Shown: one piece after another, positions 33,578 to 46,400 of the stretch
Position numbering within the stretch: position 1 is the stretch's first letter
How the letters are laid out: each line of letters begins with the position of its first letter
NCBI GenBank assembly: GCA_000349905.1
Contig: KB722759.1
Span: forward strand, 268,803-332,802
Source: Volvariella volvacea V23
Taxonomy: Eukaryota > Basidiomycota > Agaricomycetes > Agaricales > Pluteaceae
DNA: 64,000 nucleotides
Reading direction: 5' to 3'
Program-made: the position numbers and the translations under genes
The notes under the pieces: generated by a model
Told to the model about the DNA's origin: nothing
Database searches by the model: none
What the model saw: only the letters and a program-made list of their open reading frames with translations

Positions 33578-35653
33578 TTACTCATCCTCTCCTATGCTAT
33601 CTGCCACGCTTGAGGCCCGGTCATCAGAAAAGTTGTCGTGGATCGTCCAAAGGTCATTCACGAGGTCGCGCAGCTCGTCAACGTCAATCCCTAGGGCATC
33701 CATGTCATGTGTGTGCTTGGTGCAGCCCTCTGCAAACCTTGCATAGCCGGAAAACAGGGTCGAGGTAGCACTGGTGGTACCAAGCGTCGACATCACTTTC
33801 GCGGATTTGGGCAAAATGAGCTGAGAGGGGACGGCTTGTGCGCTGGGATCGGGATATGTGAAGAAGGGAGGAAAGGAGGTGGGAAGAGGATACGCAGGTG
33901 CATCGACCCTTGAGTGCACAATGAAAGCTGGATATCAGCTAACATACGTAACTTCGTGAACCGTACTACCTTATAAAAGTATCATGGAAAGCCTTTTGAG
34001 AATGCCAGTCTGCATGCGCAGAGAGCTCGGCCGTGGATAGACCTCTTGTGACGTTCCGCCAAGCGTATGAATCAGACTCCTGGTGGTCCATGAAGCCCAC
34101 TATGCCAAAAGGGTTTATGCACCACACACCTGGGCTAACTCGTTCAAGCTGAAATTGTACAAGTCGTGCCCTGGGCTGAAGGGTGTTTGTACTGGGAAGG
34201 TGCCACTTAATTCGCCGAATGGGGTTGACTTGCGCCAGTTCAGTTGCCCGACAAAGCTTGACAGGTCCTCTCGTGTTCCCTTTAGACTAGTCCTCCGTCA
34301 AACCACTAGTTCGAGGAAAGTTAGTCAAACTCTCACCGTAGGGGAAGGGTTGCAGTCTCGATGTGCGCCGACAGGATGGCGGATGTGTGATAAGGGTACC
34401 GCAACTACTCAATCAATTAAAATGGGCAACTGGAAACGGAGGACAAAGACCTACATTTGGGTGTATAGTTTTTCCCCATGCATTTCTAGACCAAGTGGAT
34501 GGGGATTGCATGGGAACAGTCAGAGAGGACACTTCATATAACGAGCGCAGATAAAGCGCGTCGTTCAAAACCGCTTTGGTGCCTTTTACCTAAACAAATC
34601 AATGGCAAAAACCTATATTCGGAAAACTCGCTCACATTGGTGTCAACACTCTTCAGAATGTCCATTGATAGAAATGGGAATACGAGGCTGGGCATTTTGG
34701 CATACTCGTCGCGAATCGCCACAAGAAGTGAGTTGGTGAATGACCCAAAATTCCCAGCATCGTTCATGACGTGGATTCCCTAGTCATTCCGGTCGGTCCG
34801 AGGACTGAAGGGGCTAAGAAGAGAGCGAACCTGTGGGCAATCGCACTCCTCGAGGAACTGCCTGAAGGTGCTATCCGTAAATTCATGCTCCTAAATGATC
34901 CTTCAATCAACACAGACGGTCGTTGAGTGTACCCGCATGGCGTACTTCATTGAATCGGCTGAACAGCTCTTGTCCAGCACTCCAAGTTTTGAGGGCATCT
35001 TCCCAATCAGGTGGATCAGCCACTTGTTGAATGCTTTTGGGGGTGAAATCGGTGTGGCGATAATCCGACCAAAATCTGATGTCGTCTATTTTTTGAGTGA
35101 TCGATGAATTCAACGCCGATAGACCGGTATGACCGTCCGTCGGGTCTGATTCTTCTAATTTGGTGAGGTAGGAGCTTTGGGGGATGCGCTCTTGCATGTG
35201 CTCTATGACAGAACCATCCCTGGGCACTCGTTATTACAGGCACTGATCCCCTCAAGTCAAACACTACCATAGTGAAGCTTCAGCCTCCGAACTATTTTCT
35301 CCGAACAAGGCAGTCGACGCGGAAAGTGTGCCGAACTTGGCTACGGGACTAGAGTTGGACTCAGAGAATAGGATGACAGGAAGCATTTGGCCCACATTTG
35401 TAATCAAACACTACAACCCTTGGAGAATATGTTGGTTTTCCCTGTATACCCGCCATTTGGTATACTCCCTCTACAGCAGAGCAAGGAGACCAACCGATGG
35501 GCTAATTCCCTCACGGAAGGATACATCATGGTTCACAATAGGATTTGCATCTTCTTCGTCGCCATACGTAAAGTAGCACTCTTGAGTATTCCAGAAGTGT
35601 GTTCCAGTGTAATTAGCAAGGGTCCCGGCCTGGATGTAGACGATTTCCCTCAT
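33578..35653 (-). CDS. DML1: Misato/DML1 family protein (mitochondrial inheritance)
   Basis: The first exon begins at 35653 with MREIVYIQAGTLANYTGTHF, the hallmark N-terminus of Misato (segment II, tubulin-like). Recognisable blocks then follow in order on the minus strand, separated by short introns: GKPTYSPRVVVFDYK; KFGTLSASTALFGEN; MQERIPQSSYLTKLEES; FWSDYRHTDFTPKSIQQ and TWSAGQELFSRFNE; FTDSTFRQFLEECDCPQ; GIHVMNDAGNFGSFTNSLL with PSLVFPFLSMD; KAVLNDALYLRSLYEVSSL; LRYPYHTSAILSAHIETATL; DLSSFVGQLNW. The last exon includes APAYPLPTSFPPFF and YARFAEGCTKH, and stops at 33578. In yeast and animals the family is needed for mitochondrial DNA and organelle partition and shape. Exact boundaries of the middle exons are approximate; at least eight introns are needed. 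Confidence 0.88.
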
Positions 35654-36668
35654 GTCGGTCGAATTCGTTGAATATTGTTCAATTTTTTAGGCGTACGTGC
35701 TGCACTACGCGGAGACTTATCGGTTCGGGCCCCAATGGCGATGATGATAAGCAAAAAGATGGTCGAAGTCAAGGTCACTAATAGACGAGCTCCGACACAT
35801 AGGCCGTGACAGAGATTCTCCGGCTCACGTGTTGTTACTCCATTTCTCCGCGCGGGACGCCTGTGGCATGGGTCAAATATGTTACTGCCTGCCGATTTGG
35901 ACTTTTATCGCTATCGATGCCCAAGTTGATTTCCAGGCCGGCTTACATACGTGCTCCCACTACGCGCCGCACGACAAGAATCTTGGACACATGGNNNNNN
36001 NNNNNNNNNNNNNNNNNNNNNNNNNNNNNNNNNNNNNNNNNNNNNNNNNNNNNNNNNNNNNNNNNNNNNNNNNNNNNNNNNNNNNNNNNNNNNNGGAGAT
36101 TCAAGGCCACTGAGCGACATTTAGAGTGCTGATCGAGATCGAAGGAGGTTCAAAATAAGCTTGACTTCTTGTTGATCAATATCGTATTGACGCAGCGGGA
36201 CCATATATCCTTGTGCCAATCTCTGCATATCTCGGCATAAGCTCGGGCAGTGGTTTGTTTCACTGCCGTTTTGCTATTGATCTGGGGAGAACTTGAAGGA
36301 GAACTCTCCTGAGCTCCACATCAGGAAATATAGCCGCAGAAGCCCCGTGCCAAGCTAATATGGAGTTAAGGTTGCAATCATATTGATTTCTTCGCTCCTT
36401 GACCTCAGCTATTCTCGAATGCCGTCTGGAATGCGACGCTGTCACAGCGGTGTCAACCCCGAATACCGATATGTCTGCGATGTTACGCCCTTTGATAGGA
36501 TGAGCTGGTATTCTATACCAGATGCAATGCGGGCTTTATTCTCTAAAAGAAACAATGCTATCGTACAAGACAACTATCCATCAAAGCAAAAGGGGTATAA
36601 TTTATGAGTGATGAGCATGTGGTAATTCGGAGATGCAGTGTGCAATGCCATGAAAAGTGCGTTTTTGG
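35654..36668. other. intergenic with assembly gap
   Basis: Includes the upstream region of DML1 and a 100-N gap at 35995-36094. The gap lies between the DML1 promoter and the 3' end of the WOPR gene. No supportable gene on either side of the gap. Confidence 0.5.
35995..36094. other. assembly gap (100 N)
   Basis: Run of exactly 100 N, probably a scaffold gap of unknown length. Confidence 0.98.
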
Positions 36669-37740
36669 TTATAGAACGACGCGGAAACTATTCAAGACCC
36701 GTCGGTCTTCCGTTGACAACGGTGCATACGCTGGCGGGTATGCTCCAGCCGGGGAGGATATGGAGCCCCGCCGGCTGTATAGTTGAGGATTTGCGGGGCC
36801 GATAGTGTTGATGGGTGGGAGCAATATCCGTTGTTGTCGCTCAGGCTCTGAAAGGGTTGGATGCGACAAGTACGATGACGGAATCAATGATGGCGATGAT
36901 GATGAAGAGGAGCTCGCCGTTGGTGGCGACGTCGTTGATCCATGATAGCCAGAAGATGGCGGTGAGTGCGATCTATCATCGTGCAGTTCGCTTTCGTCTG
37001 AGTAGTAGGAGAAGCGATCGACCCGAGTGTTGAGCACCTTGTTGCTCAGGAAGATGCCCTGGGGAACACGAATGTTCCGGAGATAATCGTAGCTCTCTAT
37101 GACAGGTAATCGCGTGTAATCATTCCCCTGAATCAAGTCGTCAGACACGAACGAGATGGAACATTGACAGATCGTACCGAGAAATATGCCACGACGTGCC
37201 ACTTTCTACTTTCAGCAGTGCCGGGAAGGTGAACCGCGACTGAGTACGTCTGTTTCGTCAACCCATTAGGCTTCGAAGGGCGATCTTTCCGTCGTGTCGC
37301 TGGGGGTAGAATGGCGTTAGGGTCGGATGCACGACGTGCTCTGGTTACATAAACGTCAACCAAAAGTTTCGGGGGATGCGTCAAAATGGTGGGCGTACCT
37401 CCGTGCAGCCTTTGCGTCCTTCTCCTCTTGTGTGGTTTCCACTTTCTCTTCATAAAACAGGTAATCCCCCCGCATTCTACTTTGGGACCTAGGCACAATC
37501 ACGTTAGAATGGCACGGCACCATGAATGAACCAAGTTACCATCGTCTCCCATCCGTCCACCGGAGCAAGCCACCCTCGTCTTGCGCCTCCTCCCATACGT
37601 AGACTTGGCCACTACGCAGCTCTTCTCTTTCGCTTGCAAGTAGGCGTCGTTTAATCAGTGGGAGGATATTGAGGCGGACAGCCTCAAGTACGACGTGTGC
37701 GTCATGAGCATCGCGTATGTCTATGACGAAGTCAGTCAGA
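36669..37740 (-). CDS. WOPR-domain transcription factor (Gti1/Pac2/Wor1 family)
   Basis: The minus-strand reading gives DAHDAHVVLEAVRLNILPLI, KRRLLASEREELRSGQVYVW and LRWTDGRRW, then an intron. MRGDYLFYEEKVETTQEE follows, then another intron. Next comes RKDRPSKPNGLTKQTYSVAV with SRKWHVVAYFS, an intron, and YLRNIRVPQGIFLSNKVL. These are the two halves of the WOPR DNA-binding domain: WTDGRxW...FYxE, and KPxGLxKQTYSV...KWHxxAYF. Wor1/Ryp1/Sge1/Gti1 proteins control morphological switching and development. A Ser/Pro-rich tail (PPTASSSSSSSPSLIPSS) follows, with the C-terminus APLSTEDRRVLNSFRVVL ending at 36669. The start codon is unresolved: no ATG fits the frame directly upstream of 37711, so a short first exon is expected; the end at 37740 is an estimate. 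Confidence 0.82.
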
Positions 37741-40700
37741 GGCTAGAGGGGATGTGGGATAAAACGCACGAAGAGAGGGATGTGTTACGACGCTGTGTTT
37801 TATAGGCATGTGTGGATGCGTAGATTGGTACATTGGGGGAGTGTTGGGTAAATGGTACCTAAACCCCTGTGGTGATTTATAGGTTCAGAAGAGGGGAGCC
37901 TACGTGACGTCGATACCCACACGACTTCGGGGCTTTAACGGATGGAGTGAACATAATAGCAGGCTCGATCTGGCCGCGGCTCATTTCATCAGGTTCATTG
38001 GTTTGCTTGAATAGTCAAGAGCCATCACATCATGGTGCGATAAGTTTCTCGAAAAATGGCGGGCCGGGGACCTGATAAAACCCAAGCCAAACCATTGGAG
38101 CCGTAGGTCCACCAAGAAATGTGCACACCTAAAGCGATTTGTCATGTCATGCGGTAGGGCTTATTTTCGTGAACCTGGCAATCCAGATCTGGTTGCTCCT
38201 CTAAATGACAAGAAGAATGGAGTTATGAATAAAGACCAATCTTTGGGATGCCCAGAAACGTAATTCGTTCCCACAACGAATCACAACTTGGACATTCAAA
38301 CTCTCAGGGAAAACCTCGGCTGCCCGAGGTTTTACCTAGACACACATATCAGCCTTAGCGTCGACTTCCAACAATATTCAGGTGGCAAGCGACAGGAGTA
38401 AGACACGAACCCTCTTTAAAGAGCACATGTAATGATTCAAGACGAGTGGGAGAAGGCAGTATTAAGAAGCCACTACAGTATTGAGAACGCAAGTTGATGG
38501 GTATACGGTCAACAACCCAAATACTGCAGTGCGATGATGGAGTAATATGACGCAAGGGATTATATAGGTGGATAAGGAGAGTTTCATCACATCTTTTCTC
38601 CAGGGATAGGTCTGTGGATACGCCAGAAGAACGACATCCATTTTTTTGAGATGTACACCTGTGGGCTCGATACTATCAGTGCATAGCTGACGTCAAGGTT
38701 GACAATTCCCAAATACATGATGAGGGGCGATGCCATGATAGACGTTCTGCTTGCCTGAGTCTGAGAAAATATGGTTCGCTTGCAGGCATGGACCTGAGTC
38801 GAGAATTTATGTTCCTGGGGCCTTGGTGATGGCGAACCATAATATAAAGTTCAGTAAGGGCCTGACGGCCCTTGAAAGACGAGATAATATCATTTGCATC
38901 ATTCGTGGAAGAAGGCAGCGAGCTTATTTCCCACCTCGGTATGAGGGCAATGTTCCCAAATGAGAAGAACAGAAGAATAGATTTTGCAGGTGCTGTTTGT
39001 CACCTGCAGAAGCCCTGGAGTCCCGGAAGGTTGAAGTGCCGAGTTCATGAAAACGGTGGTTTCAGGATTTTGAAGGTGAAGCAGGAACTCGGGCGTATTA
39101 TTGAAGGGTCAATATGGGCATTATGAAGGCACTTGATATTCCGGATCTTGCTATTTCATCTGTGGTTCTTCTCACCTGTGTCATATCGTTAGACTGCTTG
39201 TCAAGAATACCAACTCAACCACATCCAAAGGGGAGAATTCTAGCAAAATGAGCGCCCGACTTGAATCCTTCCATGACCAGCATGACCAGATTTGAGCGGC
39301 GGACCGTGATGATTATCCTTAAAAGAACCACTGGGGCTTATTGAGGTATAAGGTTAAGATGTACTCAATAATGAAACAGGAGAGCGCTCGCCCGATAAAG
39401 CACCTACGTTGAAATCTCGGTGCCGATGAGAGAACGTTCAAAGCAACACCTCGGAGTTGATCGTTTGTCAAATCGCTATAGATGATCACGAGAATCGTAA
39501 AGAAGGTAGGTGATACAAAAACAGGTCCAAGAAGCACTCACACAGCACACGTCGGGTCCGAGGACTCTCGTATGATGGATTTTCCTTGCTGTGCGTGTGA
39601 GCAGCGAGGTTGAAAATGGCCACAGCGACGATAATCGCGGGAAGCGCAATAACAGATCCTTCACGCTACGATGGCAATCCATGGCAACCTCAAGCGGAAT
39701 AGACCGTAACCAGACTTGATGAGTAAAATTCAAGGGATAGCCTGGGACAAAGGAGGCACCAACATCCACCTTCTCCCCGCAAATGATCCAAAAGTAGCAG
39801 GTTTTCAGTCAAAAGGCGGCGCATTGCCGAACGTTGATAAAAACCGATATCTTGAGCGGGAAAGCACGACTTATCATTCTCGTATGACTTGTGGCCAAAA
39901 TGCGTCGGATAAAAGCCTTCAAGGTCTCAAAATTCAAGCATCGAGGTTAGTATGGAAGGAAAAGGTCGGGTGTCACGGCGTGACATGAGTTTCGTTCACG
40001 TGGCATTCGCCTGCTGGCTGTTGCCGAGCACCTTACCAATTCTGGTGCTCAGACGGACACACCCAAGCTGAACCGATACAGCAGCAATGCTCTCTGGGCG
40101 AAGGAAGAGCTTTTCCGCTTCACAGGACTACACTTGGCTGCATTATTTAGCCTTAATTATTTTCCATCATCTTTAAGTGCGTTTCCACAGGATGATAACT
40201 TGGACCTAAGTAAGTGTATCCTAGCTTGAACTGGTTAGTGACCCACACCACGCCTATTTCGTGTGCTCTGCGTCTGGATTATGGAAGGAATATCTCTGGG
40301 TATGATTAAACCTGATTAAAGATATCACCACGATACAACTGTTTGTGGCTTGCAGTTCGTGGTTCGTGAGAAGGCATCACATCTAGCGGTATTCAAGGTT
40401 CGCTCCACGAGGCGGGGTTAGCCCATACGTCGAAGTCGACTACAGCAAAAAATGTGGACACTTGATCACTAGTTAATTACAGTGGCGCGTGTCCGATTCG
40501 GACCACTATCACGCGCCTTCAGGATCACATATGCAAACGCTGTATACCGCTTTTGAACACAACATTCCGTTAACATGATCGCGCACTATCAGCAACGCAA
40601 AATGCCAAACCGCAGTATTAATGTTGATCCCCTTCTTTGGTTGGAATAGTGATGAATTCGACAGCGATTACGGACTGGGATCAACATCGCTGGGTCTCTG

Positions 40701-43495
40701 CTGACCCTAGACTGTCATTGTCGCAGTTCCGCTACCGTAAGTCGAGCGTAGCAATCTACTCAGGTTTGGGGTTATGATACGGGATTACGAGAAGATCAGG
40801 TTAGGTAACAGAAACTCAGGTTCGACATATGATGGCCGTTGAGGGTAATGATGGTGGTGGGCAACACACTGCTGTATACCTCCTCGAACATACATAATTA
40901 TCAGAAAAGACACATCGAAAAACACATGTAGTGGCAAGATATGCAGCGTTATAGAAGTCGCACAACCAGCAAGTTGGCCAATTCACTTGCACGCTGTGGC
41001 TGCACGCCATGCCATAAACCTTAAAAGTTTCCATCAGTAAAACTTCAAAAACTTCGAGTAGCCAGTCAGGGATGCAACATCTCGGTAATGCATGAGCGAT
41101 AATGGACACACCAATACAGCAAAACTAAATGGCATTACCACTTAGGCGATTCTCAGACATCACCATGATTGCCTTGGATTGCCTAAATGCGCGAGCAAGG
41201 AACCCGACGGCTGCGAGAGAATCGAGAGACGTTGTGCGCAATACATCGAAAGCGGCTAAAGAGTGGACATGCCATCCATTCAGAATGGAGCCTAATGAAT
41301 GATTGTCGACTATTCTGCTCTAGTACACCGGCGGTACAGAATCAGGGGTAAGCGGAAGTAAAGGAGACAATGGCGGGGTAAGCGCGGTCCGTCGCTTGCA
41401 GAGTTTGGAAAGCCCTTTTCTCAAGGAAAATTGCGCATCAAAAAAGGCTGGACAAGAATCCAAAAGGCAGGGAAGACGGAATTGGCGCTGGGATCAAATG
41501 CTCACGTTAAGGCTTTGGTTCCATTCAAGCGAATAAACGGTTCGCTGGATCGCAAAAAAAAATTGTGGTGGACGTCATTTTCAATTCTGAGGAACAACAA
41601 TGAAGTCAGCATCACCTTGGTTTCCCAACTGCTACCGTCGGTCGCGGCTGGAATGGTCCATATCGAAATAGGTGCCGCTCACTACGACTGTTATGGAAAA
41701 ACTCTCCCTAACCTCCTTCCTCTCCGGGATCCCATTTATGCGACCCGGCGGAGAGCGATGAGGTAACCATGGGGCATGCCAGTTCAAAAAACTGCTGTTC
41801 ATCGGGCCCCGCCTCGGGTAATCTTGACACAGTGCTTATTTGATTTGCTTGTTCTGTGTATGCATGATCAATTGCCGTTGCCCGGGAAGGACAACCCCAC
41901 CGCTCGTCCTAATCGTTAAACAGGAACTCCATGGGAATGCGGGGAACAACGGTACTTTCACACAGGGTCGCAATGACAGTTTATTGAGCGTTCTACCTTC
42001 CTAGTCCCGTGACCTTTCATATGTCATACCTTGCAGGGAGAATACAACACCAAAAACGCGTTTGCAAGCTAAAGTACTTCCACAACTGGGGATAAAGGGA
42101 AAGCATTTCATTCACCCTTCTCATGCCACACATCAAATCAAACTTACTATAAAGTCTCCGTGCCTCAACTTTTCCGATATAGGAAAGCTGTTTTGCTTAA
42201 GTGCGACAGATAAACACGCCATGCCTGTTGGATGAATAAGGTATTGATCGTTTGAGCTAATTATAACGGAAGGATGTAGATGGAGATAAGCAGACAGATC
42301 AAATCAAAACACGAAAAAGTACTCATGAAAGGCGGGATGTGGAGGCGCGTAGATTATCGCGGCATGGATAAGGGACGTCCCGCCGCTTTACCATCCAGGT
42401 GATTATTTTGTTGCGTCATTGTTATTACCATGGGTTCGTTACCTCTGCCCATATCCCTCATCCCCTCCTTCTCTCCACCTCCGCCAAGGGAAGCAACTCA
42501 TGGAATGCTGTTGGCCATTGATCGCCGTTGGACACGAGGCGTTGAGGGTTAAGGGTAGAAGAATCGAACAAACTTGAACCACGATCGAAATGACTGGACA
42601 ACAGGGTCAGATCCCAAGGACTCTGTGGAACGTGGAACGCGGGAAGTGTGTGCGTCCACGCTGCGCAATTGGCAGATTTCACTAAATGCTTCCAGCTAGT
42701 GCATTAAATTGGTCCCGAGGGTGGTTTTCCACGATGACACCGCCTTCATTTGGGACCTCATGATGATACTTAACGTACAGCTGTGGAAGAGGACTGTCCC
42801 TAATACTCACTGCACAGAGCCAGCAAAACGGCGTTGAGACCTAGGTATTGCATACCATCTGAAGTTAAGCGCAGTTCTAGGAAACAGCCAGGCGTCGTAG
42901 AGCGGTGTCGGTCGGGTCGTTTTTTGATCCCTGGCACATCGAGTCGGTTCACCCAAAATCAAGAATTGCTGTAGAATCAAACCAAAAACATCGTTGGAGG
43001 TCGGAACAATGAGGAGGGAGAGCTTGGCGGGCCAGGGATGCCGGGGAAGTGTATTTGTGGCTATTTGACAGCACCCATCACTTGTACCGCAGCCAAACAC
43101 GGCTTCCCCTCCGATTATGAGACCAACAGCATGATGTATTCACTAATAGTTATCAATGGTGCGTATTCTACTCTTTCCATCTATATTCTCGTAAAAATTG
43201 ATATCTACACAAGTTTGTCTTGTGGTACAATGCAGTAACTACAAATATCATGATGCTGGTGTCCGGGGGAGTGGAGTACTGTCCAGAGTACGTACATAAG
43301 GAGAAGGGTATCGCTACGGGAAAAGGTAGGTAGATAATACACAAGACCATAATGCACAACATAGTCCGAGATATAAAGGAACCAAGACTATTCACCTACG
43401 GAAGCCGTCCAAGATGTAGAACAAAAGCAAGAAATGATTCCCCGTCCATGTACCTCCGATGCTATCACCCCACCCTCCTCACTCGCATATTAAAT
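37741..43495. other. 5.7 kb gene-poor region
   Basis: The longest stretch without a convincing gene. Two small minus-strand open pieces at 39476-39769 and 39319-39537 could join across a gt-ag intron into a short hydrophobic protein (VAMDCHRSVKDLLLRFP, FTILVIIYSDLTNDQLRGV, ALSCFIIEYILTLYLNKPQ). I give that only about 0.2. A 111-codon plus-strand ORF at 41431-41766 has no motif. No reverse transcriptase, transposase or terminal repeat was recognised. Confidence 0.4.
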
Positions 43496-46400
43496 CTACA
43501 AACTTGTAGGTTCAGCCACATCAGGCTTGAACCTCAACCTCGCAACCAGAACTGTTTTCCAGGGTTCGTCGCTCCCAAGTGTATTCGAAACCTTGGTTGC
43601 AAACACCGGCTTCTCGCTAACCGGCTCGTTATACAATGGACCATGCTTGATCGCGTCCCTCGCTACACCCCTGTCAATAGAAAAGGTTCCCCAGGGTGCC
43701 CCAGCCCTTGCAGAGTTGTAGACATGGAAGTGCCCTTGGCCATCTGGATGATGATGACTGACGAATAGACCATAGGCCGGAGTGTCGAGTGTGCCAATAA
43801 CTGTCGCTATTGGTTAGTATCAATTTTCCTAAGGATGGGGACTACAACATACCCAAAAACAACTCCTCCTTCTGTATATGGTGGATTGGCCCATAAATCG
43901 CGAGAATTTGGTCCACGTGCGCCTTAAGCCACCTCTTTGGAGCCTCCAACGAATCAATATACCGATACATTGTCGACTCAGTGTATAAATGTGCAGCTTT
44001 ATGTCCAGCCCTCAGTGAAAAATCCCAAGTTCGTGCAATGGTAGGTCTGTTCACGTCGATAGGTCAGCGCTCACTCGGCGATCTACGAAGACAAGACTCA
44101 CGGAGTTTTCAGGTTGCTCCTCTTCGAACCGACAAATCCAAGGAAAGCATCGAGTCCTCTCTGAGCTGCATTTCTCTTATCCTGCCTCTGACTCCCAGTG
44201 TTAAAGTTTCCATATCCCTTCACCCTCGGAAGCCCATTCGCCAACCCTCCCGCTGACTTGTGTGGTCGGAACGAGTTGAACAAGGTCACAAATCGACCCG
44301 CTGGCTTCGACAAATACCCCACATCTCCAAGTTGAATGGGGGAGGGATCCCACAAAGGCAATGTAACTGCAAAACAGTGAGCAACGTTCCACTTAGACAG
44401 ACGCAGGCACTCACGAGAAGGGTGAAACGCGTGACTCAACAGCATCCTATATCTCATCTCATTTTTCATCTCCGCGGTTGCCTCATTCTCTGGCGGTGGC
44501 GACACATATCCATCTCCTTCTGGTGGGTTTGGATCCCCTACTGCCCCCGCAAATCCAGGTACTTCCACTACATTCGACGACGAACCTTGTCCAAACTCGT
44601 ATACTGAGGCATCTGGGGTTCCTCCTGCACTCGGTATATCCAACGGCCCATAAAATTGAGGCTCGGGCATTGCTAATAGTCCTGCCGGGCTATTATTATA
44701 CGCGTTGGCCGAAGTCGCAGAAGTCGTCAATCTCAATCCAAGACCACCTTGTGGATATCCAGAAATCGTATTAGGATCTTGAATAATGTTGAAAGAAGGA
44801 ATCGAAGGATTAGGCATGGAAGCATTCTTCGGGTTATGCGTCCCTACGAATGAGGGATTGCGCACAATAAAGCTGGAAGGTAAACTTGACGAAGGCGAAT
44901 TTTCTGTGGTGGTCAGATAGGACCCATCCTGATCTGAAGACGACGCGGCGGAAGGTGAAGTTCCAAGAAGGATACCAGCTGCATTATGGGCCTGAGAAAC
45001 TATACCCCACATCAATAATCCATAATCGGATTGGCACGCAGCAAGATGCCACTTACGAGGTGTACTTCCACCAGGTAACGGAATAGGCCTCATATCCGGC
45101 GACTCCGTGATCCTCTTCGCTGGTTGTCCCTCCAGCTCTCTCAACTCTGTAATTCTGGGCGACGGCATCTCCTCCGGTATCTGTCCAACACTTCTCCTCA
45201 ACTGGCCCAGCTCCTTGACAATTTTGGAAAACAGCGGTCGAACAAACGGGTCAGTGTCCCAACACTTCTTCAGCAGCTCCTTCAACCCCAATGTCGTGAA
45301 CGGTTGGACATCAGGAATAGGCGGTCGACTTCCTTCACCTTGAATCGCAGTCAGAATCAAGCGAAATAAAAAATACGCCTGGAACTTACGAAGGACGATG
45401 TGCCTGACCATCTCGTCATCAATGCTCGCCCAAGGCATCTTTCCAAATCCTAAAACCTCGATACAACAAATCGCAAACGAATAAACATCCATCTCCGTCG
45501 TCAACGGGTTGCTCCCTCCATCATACATCAACTCTGGTGCCTGCCACCTCAGTGTTCCATGTGGCATCGGCGTTCCACTGATCCTGTATGCCTCCGACTT
45601 CATCTCACTCTGTCCAAAATCGCTGATCACGCAGTGCAAACGATCATCTACCAGAACATTAGCCGCCTAGAGAAACACAAAGGGGTCAGCACTTCATGCA
45701 AATCTCTCAACGATGTCAACGCAAGGCTCACCTTCAAATCCCCATGCAACACACTCTGACTATGCAAATACTCCATTCCTTTCGCAATTTCGTGCATATA
45801 CCTCAACAAGTCCCTCTCCTTCGTAATAACCCCCAACGATTCCCTTCTCGGGAAATTCCACCCCGTCCAATCCGGATACGAAGCTTTCCTAGGCGACCCA
45901 ACCACACCCGCAGCAACGCCCAACAACAAGCTCTTCGGACTACCAGGCCCAGGTCCCGCCGTCGGCGTCAAACTCGGACTCATCTGCGCAACACCACTCC
46001 CCGAGCTATGCCTCCTCACCCTCGCCGGATCCCCCACCCCATTCTTCGCCACATTCCTCAACCACTCCACCAAACTCCCTCTCTTCAAATACGGACTGAC
46101 AAAGAACCACGGCGGGTCCGAACTGGCGCTGCTCGCTCCAAACAGCTCCAGCACATTCTCGTGCTTCAGCCCTTTCCAGATCCCCACTTCCCTTATAAAC
46201 AACTCCCGGGGCGTGGTCTCAGCCAGTACCTTGATGGCCACAATCTTACCGCGCCAGGTACCCTTGTAGACGTCCGAGAAGAACCCCATGCCAATCAGCT
46301 GATCGCGGTCTATTTCATACCGAGTGATCGTCCACGAAGGCAGAGTAGGGAGTGTCGGGTAAATCCCCCTCGACATTCGTCGAAGAGCGTCAATCCCGCT

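Noticed and set aside
42820..42950. Stretch resembling part of a 5S rRNA (ccatctgaagttaagcg)
   Set aside because: Only a short similarity; the rest does not follow the fungal 5S sequence or its helices.
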